A stretch of 8,901 nt of DNA from CAYNDB01 sp964395915. GTDB taxonomy: Bacteria; Nitrospinota_A; UBA7883; JAJRTC01. The position numbers and the translations under genes are program-made. The stretch spans positions 1 through 8,901 of the forward strand of contig CAYNDB010000104.1 of assembly GCA_964395915.1 (NCBI GenBank), written 5' to 3'. Positions 5,409-8,901 of the stretch are shown here, one piece after another. Position 1 is the stretch's first letter. Each line of letters begins with the position of its first letter. Under the pieces are notes generated by a model that was not told the DNA's origin, did no database searches, and was given only the letters and a program-made list of their open reading frames with translations.

Positions 5409-5687
5409 TTGGCGTTAACGTATAAGGATCTTGTGGAGCAGGTTGCTCAGAGAGAACTGGGTATTATCGGCCGTATTAAGACGTTAGATACTTTTCGTGA
5501 AGCCGGGATTGAGCTTGATGATGATTTATGTGTTAAAAACAGTAACGTTAACATTGAATCATTGAAATCTATCGCTGACAAGCTGCAGGAAAGATTTGGC
5601 CCCGTGGCCATAATGGCATGTAAAATTCCTTTAAACAGACTCGCCAAACAAGGCGGCCTCGAACTGCCGCCAATATTAAAGTTATAG
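5409..5687 (+). CDS. Conserved-looking 92-aa protein of unknown function, ODP operon partner
   Basis: I do not recognise this family. The product has 92 residues, is soluble and mixed helical, with an N-terminal helix (LVEQVAQRELGIIGRIKTLDTFREAGI, residues 8-34), an acidic turn (ELDDDL) before Cys41, a second helix (SLKSIADKLQERFG) and a C-terminal segment with a hydrophobic core and Cys71 (VAIMACKIPLNRLAKQGGLELPPIL). The start is TTG (5409-5411), chosen because GGGAGAG lies about 6 nt upstream and there is no better codon. It begins 25 nt after the ODP stop on the same strand with no terminator between, so it is probably co-transcribed and may be a partner or regulator of the di-iron protein. 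That partnership is an inference from position only. Confidence 0.7.
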   Translation: MALTYKDLVEQVAQRELGIIGRIKTLDTFREAGIELDDDLCVKNSNVNIESLKSIADKLQERFGPVAIMACKIPLNRLAKQGGLELPPILKL

Positions 5688-5802
5688 TTTTGAAAATCAG
5701 GATTGTCATTTATATGAAGGCGGCTTCTGATTGTTAAAAGCCTTTACGCTTAATAATGAATCCTGCTATTTGCGAATTGGCTTCCGTCGCTTTCCCACCG
5801 GG

Positions 5803-5824
5803 ATGCCGGATCGGGGTCCGGTAT
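5803..5824. repeat. REP-like palindrome
   Basis: ATGCCGGA (5803-5810) pairs with TCCGGTAT (5817-5824), with one G-T pair, around TCGGGG, and is followed by GAC so that the unit ends in ATGAC. This CCGGATC...GGTCCGG-type stem is common among dispersed intergenic repeats of many Gram-negative genomes. Confidence 0.6.
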
Positions 5825-5910
5825 GACAAATTGTAAACGCATAATTATCGTTTATTAAGGTGGAAATCTTTGCAGTCATGATTCCACATCATGATCCCAC
5901 GCAAACAAAT

Positions 5911-5970
5911 GTCATCCCGCGCTTGATGCGGGATCTCGTCATTCATTCAGCGAGATACCATCGGCATGAC
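5911..5970. repeat. Compound REP-like unit bounded by GTCAT...ATGAC
   Basis: The unit starts GTCAT (5911-5915) and ends ATGAC (5966-5970). Inside are two overlapping stems: ATCCCGC (5914-5920) with GCGGGAT (5928-5934) around GCTTGAT, and ATCTCG (5933-5938) with CGAGAT (5951-5956). They share bases 5933-5934, so they cannot both form fully. The first stem resembles widespread 'TCATCCCGCGCTTGATGCGGGATC' repeats. Confidence 0.65.
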
Positions 5971-5992
5971 TCTCACTTCTCTTTATGCCGAT
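5960..5992 (-). terminator. Possible terminator of the glycosyltransferase gene
   Basis: A perfect 8-bp inverted repeat, ATCGGCAT (5960-5967) and ATGCCGAT (5985-5992), with a 17-nt loop sits 2 nt beyond the stop codon of the large minus-strand gene. No T-run follows on the minus strand, so termination activity is uncertain. It may simply be the outer part of the adjoining repeat unit. Confidence 0.3.
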
Positions 5993-5994
5993 AT

Positions 5995-8724
5995 TTAATC
6001 GTTTCTCACCATGTTAGTTTTTAGCGCGCTGACGCCGAAAATCAATATTCTTTTATCATTTTTTAGTTTAGCGTCGCCTGCCGATGATTTATCTTTCGAT
6101 GAAATTTTTACAAGGTTTGTTCCCCGCTTCATTTTCACAAAAGCGCTTATTTTTTTCTGTGATTTAATTTTAATAACGTTCTGTATTCCATCGCCACTTC
6201 CAATAATGATTTCACGGCTTGTTTGTTGAGCGTTAGGGCCAAGCGAAATATCCATTTCAATCAGCGCCTTTCCGCTTTTTCTAGCAAGGAAAGTTATTTC
6301 TGTATCCTTGTTTCCGATCCAGAAGCTTTTCGTCCCTTTCCATATCTCAACACCGTTGAAGTTATTAATATCCGTGATGATCGTTCCTGTAGACTCGTTT
6401 TTTAGCCATGAGCCATCGGCCGGTGTGTAAAGGGTCGTTCCGACGCTTGTCCATACTATCTGCGGAGGTGGTGTTAAGTTGGCCATGACAGATTCGATAA
6501 AATCGGAAGACCCGGACGACTTTGACAAGATGAAAACTTTTTTGTCACGGTTTGCGTAAAAAGTTTCCAGAATTTTTATCGCTGCGTCGCGAGGCTGTAA
6601 AAGCAGGGAAACGACGGAAACTTTTTTACTGTTACGCAATGCTCCGGCAATGGGCCATCCTTCATGTGAAAATACAATAGCGGAGCTTTTGTTCTTTGCA
6701 ATTCGCCGAGCCATTATCCTGGCGAAATTTGCGCCATTTATAGTCTCGGCAACGTTAACTATTTTGATATCTGTAACTCCAAGAACAAGCGGACGCTTAT
6801 CCTTCATATTCACGTCAGTTACATTTATTTTTTCGGATGTTTTCAGAACAAGTTTGTTTAAACCTTTTTCAACGGGGATCGTCAGGTTGTATGATCCATG
6901 GTCTGCGGTGAAAATACGCTCTTTATATTTTTCTCCCACAGATAGCTTAAGGCCAAGCCCCAGCTTCCCCTGAACTCTTGGTGAGGGTTCGATACGGAAA
7001 GAAAATCGCGCAAGTCCGGCTGAAGGGGAGAGAAAGGATATTGTAGCGATTCCATCACCGAGCCATACGAGCGCCTTGTTGTTTGGATAATCCACACCGT
7101 TTCGATTATCAATGTTGGCAATGACACTTCTACTTTTCTTTTCAATTTTCCATGAATCTATTTTCGGTATTTGGTAGACAAAGTATCGTTCGTTTTCAAA
7201 CACAAGCTTTGGGGAGGGGGTTAACGTAAAATACGCAAAGAATTTGTTCAAGGCGGATTTAAAGCCGACAATATACTTTTCCTTCGCCGGATTTTGATAA
7301 AGGTCGTTTAGAAGCGCTTCCATGAGGTTCATATTGAAAACCGATGATGATTTGAACACCAGGTTTTTATGGTTACGAAGCGTCATGGGAAGGATTTGCA
7401 AACCTAAGGCATAGGTAGAATCCCCGTAATATGAGTCAATATTGGCTACAAATATATTATCGATCCCGGTGGCGCCTAATTTGTCCATAAAAGATTTGAC
7501 GTCGTTAAAACCTCTTGCGCTTATAGAGCCTGTGATATATTGCCATCGGTCCAGCCGGGGAATATCCGCTTGTTGCGGATAGTAGGCCACTTTAAAAGCC
7601 CTTGTAGCGGTTGAAAATAGTGTCATCAGAAAAAGCAGGCCGACTGCGATCGCTATAATAAATTTTATCCTTGAAGGTTTGGTCTTCAATTCTAATGGGG
7701 AAAGATTTCTGGTGAACTCACCCACTATTATTCCAATGAGCATTACAAGGGGAATTAGCGAAGGGATTATATACCTTGGGTACCATGTCTTAAATATCAG
7801 GACAAACGATAGAATCGAAACCAAAAATGATATGGCCAGGCCTGTTGCCAATTTTGATGGTTTTAAAAATGCAACTATGATGGATAGAGACGCCAACGCG
7901 CAAAAGGCGTAGCCGTTATAGACGCTTATCCATTCAATTACCAGTGATAAGTTATGCTGGAACCTCTCAATTCCAAAGCCTGAAACCTCCATGTTGGCGA
8001 CATTGGAAGCGTCCTTTGGGACACCTGTGAAATTTTCGAGATAAAGGCGAAACCCGTCAAAAGTGTCTATGAATTGTGGAATCAAAAAAACAAAAGGTAT
8101 TGCCATTCCGACAAAAAATATCATGCCTGACTTAAGGTAATCTTTTTTCCTGTTGGGTATCGCAAGCGACATGAAAAATATCAATGCCAGTCCGGTTAAG
8201 GCGGTGATTTTCGTGATTGACGCAAGTCCCATGAATAGTCCGCCGAGACAGACCATTTTCATCCTTTGCCTTTTTAATCCGAAAGCTGTGAAGAAAAAAG
8301 ACCATGCCTGGAAAAAAGATATGAAAGGATCATGCAACGCGAGCCTGTCATGAAGCGTAGCGTATGGAAGGACGGCCCAAATGGCGCCAGCGATGGCCGC
8401 CGACTTCCAGTTGGAAAGCTCTTTTGTAACCATGAAAACACCTATCACTGTTCCAACTCCGAAAATGGATACCAGCAACCGTGTGGATAGAAGAGCGTTA
8501 TCTGCGAAGATGGCTGTCGGATAAAAAATCAGGTACCCAAGGACTTTGAATCCATGGATAAGATCAATGAGGAAGTGACCTTGCGAAGAGAAGCGTAAAT
8601 GGAATGATTCGTCTACAAAAGGCTCTAGAGTATCAAGGTAAAAAACGCGAACCGCCGCCGCAAGGATAATGATGGCGGATAAAGAGAGAGCCGCTCCGTA
8701 GGACCGTTTATTTACGCTTTGCAA
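5995..8724 (-). CDS. GT-C membrane glycosyltransferase (PMT/ArnT-like) with duplicated C-terminal module
   Basis: A 909-residue protein. Residues 1-375 are an integral membrane domain with roughly ten to eleven hydrophobic segments, of the GT39/PMT_2 type that transfers a sugar from a polyprenyl-phosphate donor on the periplasmic side. The first external loop carries the acidic motif EPFVDES (Asp38-Glu39), the position of the catalytic acid in this fold, and a later loop has HDRLALHDP (residues 125-133). Residues 376-530 are a soluble linker region. Residues 533-657 and 781-902 are two copies of one beta-rich module, with a further alpha/beta-like stretch (665-770) between them. Family members usually have 450-650 residues, so this is long. 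The acceptor is unknown (lipid, glycan or protein). The start is a TTG (8722-8724) with no clear ribosome site, chosen because the frame is closed by TAG shortly upstream and the next in-frame Met is beyond the first membrane segments. Confidence 0.8.
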   Translation of the reverse strand: MQSVNKRSYGAALSLSAIIILAAAVRVFYLDTLEPFVDESFHLRFSSQGHFLIDLIHGFKVLGYLIFYPTAIFADNALLSTRLLVSIFGVGTVIGVFMVTKELSNWKSAAIAGAIWAVLPYATLHDRLALHDPFISFFQAWSFFFTAFGLKRQRMKMVCLGGLFMGLASITKITALTGLALIFFMSLAIPNRKKDYLKSGMIFFVGMAIPFVFLIPQFIDTFDGFRLYLENFTGVPKDASNVANMEVSGFGIERFQHNLSLVIEWISVYNGYAFCALASLSIIVAFLKPSKLATGLAISFLVSILSFVLIFKTWYPRYIIPSLIPLVMLIGIIVGEFTRNLSPLELKTKPSRIKFIIAIAVGLLFLMTLFSTATRAFKVAYYPQQADIPRLDRWQYITGSISARGFNDVKSFMDKLGATGIDNIFVANIDSYYGDSTYALGLQILPMTLRNHKNLVFKSSSVFNMNLMEALLNDLYQNPAKEKYIVGFKSALNKFFAYFTLTPSPKLVFENERYFVYQIPKIDSWKIEKKSRSVIANIDNRNGVDYPNNKALVWLGDGIATISFLSPSAGLARFSFRIEPSPRVQGKLGLGLKLSVGEKYKERIFTADHGSYNLTIPVEKGLNKLVLKTSEKINVTDVNMKDKRPLVLGVTDIKIVNVAETINGANFARIMARRIAKNKSSAIVFSHEGWPIAGALRNSKKVSVVSLLLQPRDAAIKILETFYANRDKKVFILSKSSGSSDFIESVMANLTPPPQIVWTSVGTTLYTPADGSWLKNESTGTIITDINNFNGVEIWKGTKSFWIGNKDTEITFLARKSGKALIEMDISLGPNAQQTSREIIIGSGDGIQNVIKIKSQKKISAFVKMKRGTNLVKISSKDKSSAGDAKLKNDKRILIFGVSALKTNMVRND

Positions 8725-8767
8725 AACTTTTATTTGCCCAGTTGTTTGCTAATAAGAATAGAAAGGT

Positions 8768-8791
8768 GTTTCATGACTGTTGAAATGAAAC
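8768..8791. promoter_or_regulatory. Operator-like inverted repeat upstream of the glycosyltransferase
   Basis: GTTTCAT (8768-8774) and ATGAAAC (8785-8791) form a perfect 7-bp inverted repeat with 10-bp spacing, about 45 bp upstream of the TTG start. The geometry suits a dimeric regulator. No regulator is encoded nearby and no good promoter could be fixed around it. The rest of 8725-8848 shows nothing else. Confidence 0.25.
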
Positions 8792-8848
8792 TATCGGTTA
8801 GCGCGTTGGCCTAGTCCAGCAAATAAACTAAGCGTTAAACCCTTTTTT

Positions 8849-8901
8849 GACTCTGTAAATAATTCTGTGTAACTGCCCGGTCATATTGTTTCCGGCATCC
8901 T
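8849..8901. mobile_element. Terminus of an IS256-like insertion sequence (right window edge)
   Basis: This is the exact inverted copy of bases 2-54, beginning GACTCTGTAAATAATTC at 8849. The IS body lies to the right of the window. The adjacent unique bases differ from those beside the left copy (CCCTTTTTT here; GTTCCTGC at 55-62). No target duplication is therefore shared across the segment, which fits two separate insertions or the inner ends of a composite element. The end sits about 125 bp upstream of the glycosyltransferase start and could influence its expression. Confidence 0.7.

Larger units (their letters stand above)
5688..5994. other. Convergent intergenic region with REP-like palindromes
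   Basis: A 307-bp stretch between two converging genes with no credible coding region. The first 110 bp show only weak pairings (AATCAG/CTGATT at 5695-5700 and 5727-5732; AAGGC/GCCTT at 5717-5721 and 5740-5744), which may serve as a poor terminator for the ODP operon. The remainder holds the palindromic units listed separately. Confidence 0.6.

Noticed and set aside
1..8901. Circular element (plasmid or phage) indicated by matching ends
   Set aside because: The end match is inverted, not direct, so the ends cannot overlap to close a circle.

Overview
The window looks like chromosome from a motile, probably anaerobic or microaerophilic Gram-negative bacterium. The flagellar genes and an oxygen-binding di-iron (ODP-type) protein suggest a Desulfobacterota-like or related lineage. 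There is no rRNA, tRNA or other taxonomic marker here, so this is only a leaning. Both extremities carry the same 53-bp sequence in inverted orientation (2-54 and 8849-8901). It resembles the terminus of an IS256-family insertion sequence, so the window appears to be the unique DNA between two oppositely oriented IS copies, probably an assembly contig that stops at a repeat.

Left part (minus strand, 45-2706): a flagellar cluster read right to left. It holds an unusual FliD-like filament-cap protein, a FlgN/FliT-type export chaperone, and a short protein resembling the DVU0524 'FlgM-associated' family. The last gene runs into the IS end, which supplies its stop codon. The FliD-like protein has a non-standard N terminus with a duplicated 12-residue motif and an insert containing four Asp/Asn-Gly calcium-loop-like motifs.

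Intergenic 2707-3199: about 490 bp with no convincing gene. It contains a good sigma-28 (FliA)-type promoter pointing rightward, away from fliD, followed by a run of potential hairpins and a (AAGCGC)x4 repeat. This is a candidate flagella-co-regulated RNA.

Middle (3200-5687): a single-domain CheY-like response regulator on the minus strand lies divergent from a 219-aa cysteine-containing protein of unknown function. A perfect 17-bp-stem hairpin terminator follows. A two-gene unit comes next: an ODP-type di-iron metallo-beta-lactamase-fold protein and a 92-aa protein of unknown function. A receiver, an O2-binding di-iron protein and flagellar genes side by side suggest, without proving, an oxygen-responsive motility module.

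Intergenic 5688-5994: several REP-like palindromes (GTCAT...ATGAC type).

Right part (5995-8724, minus): a 909-aa membrane glycosyltransferase of the GT-C/PMT (ArnT-like) type with a long soluble C-terminal half containing two copies of one beta-rich module. It may modify a surface structure, possibly the flagellum, but its substrate cannot be read from sequence.
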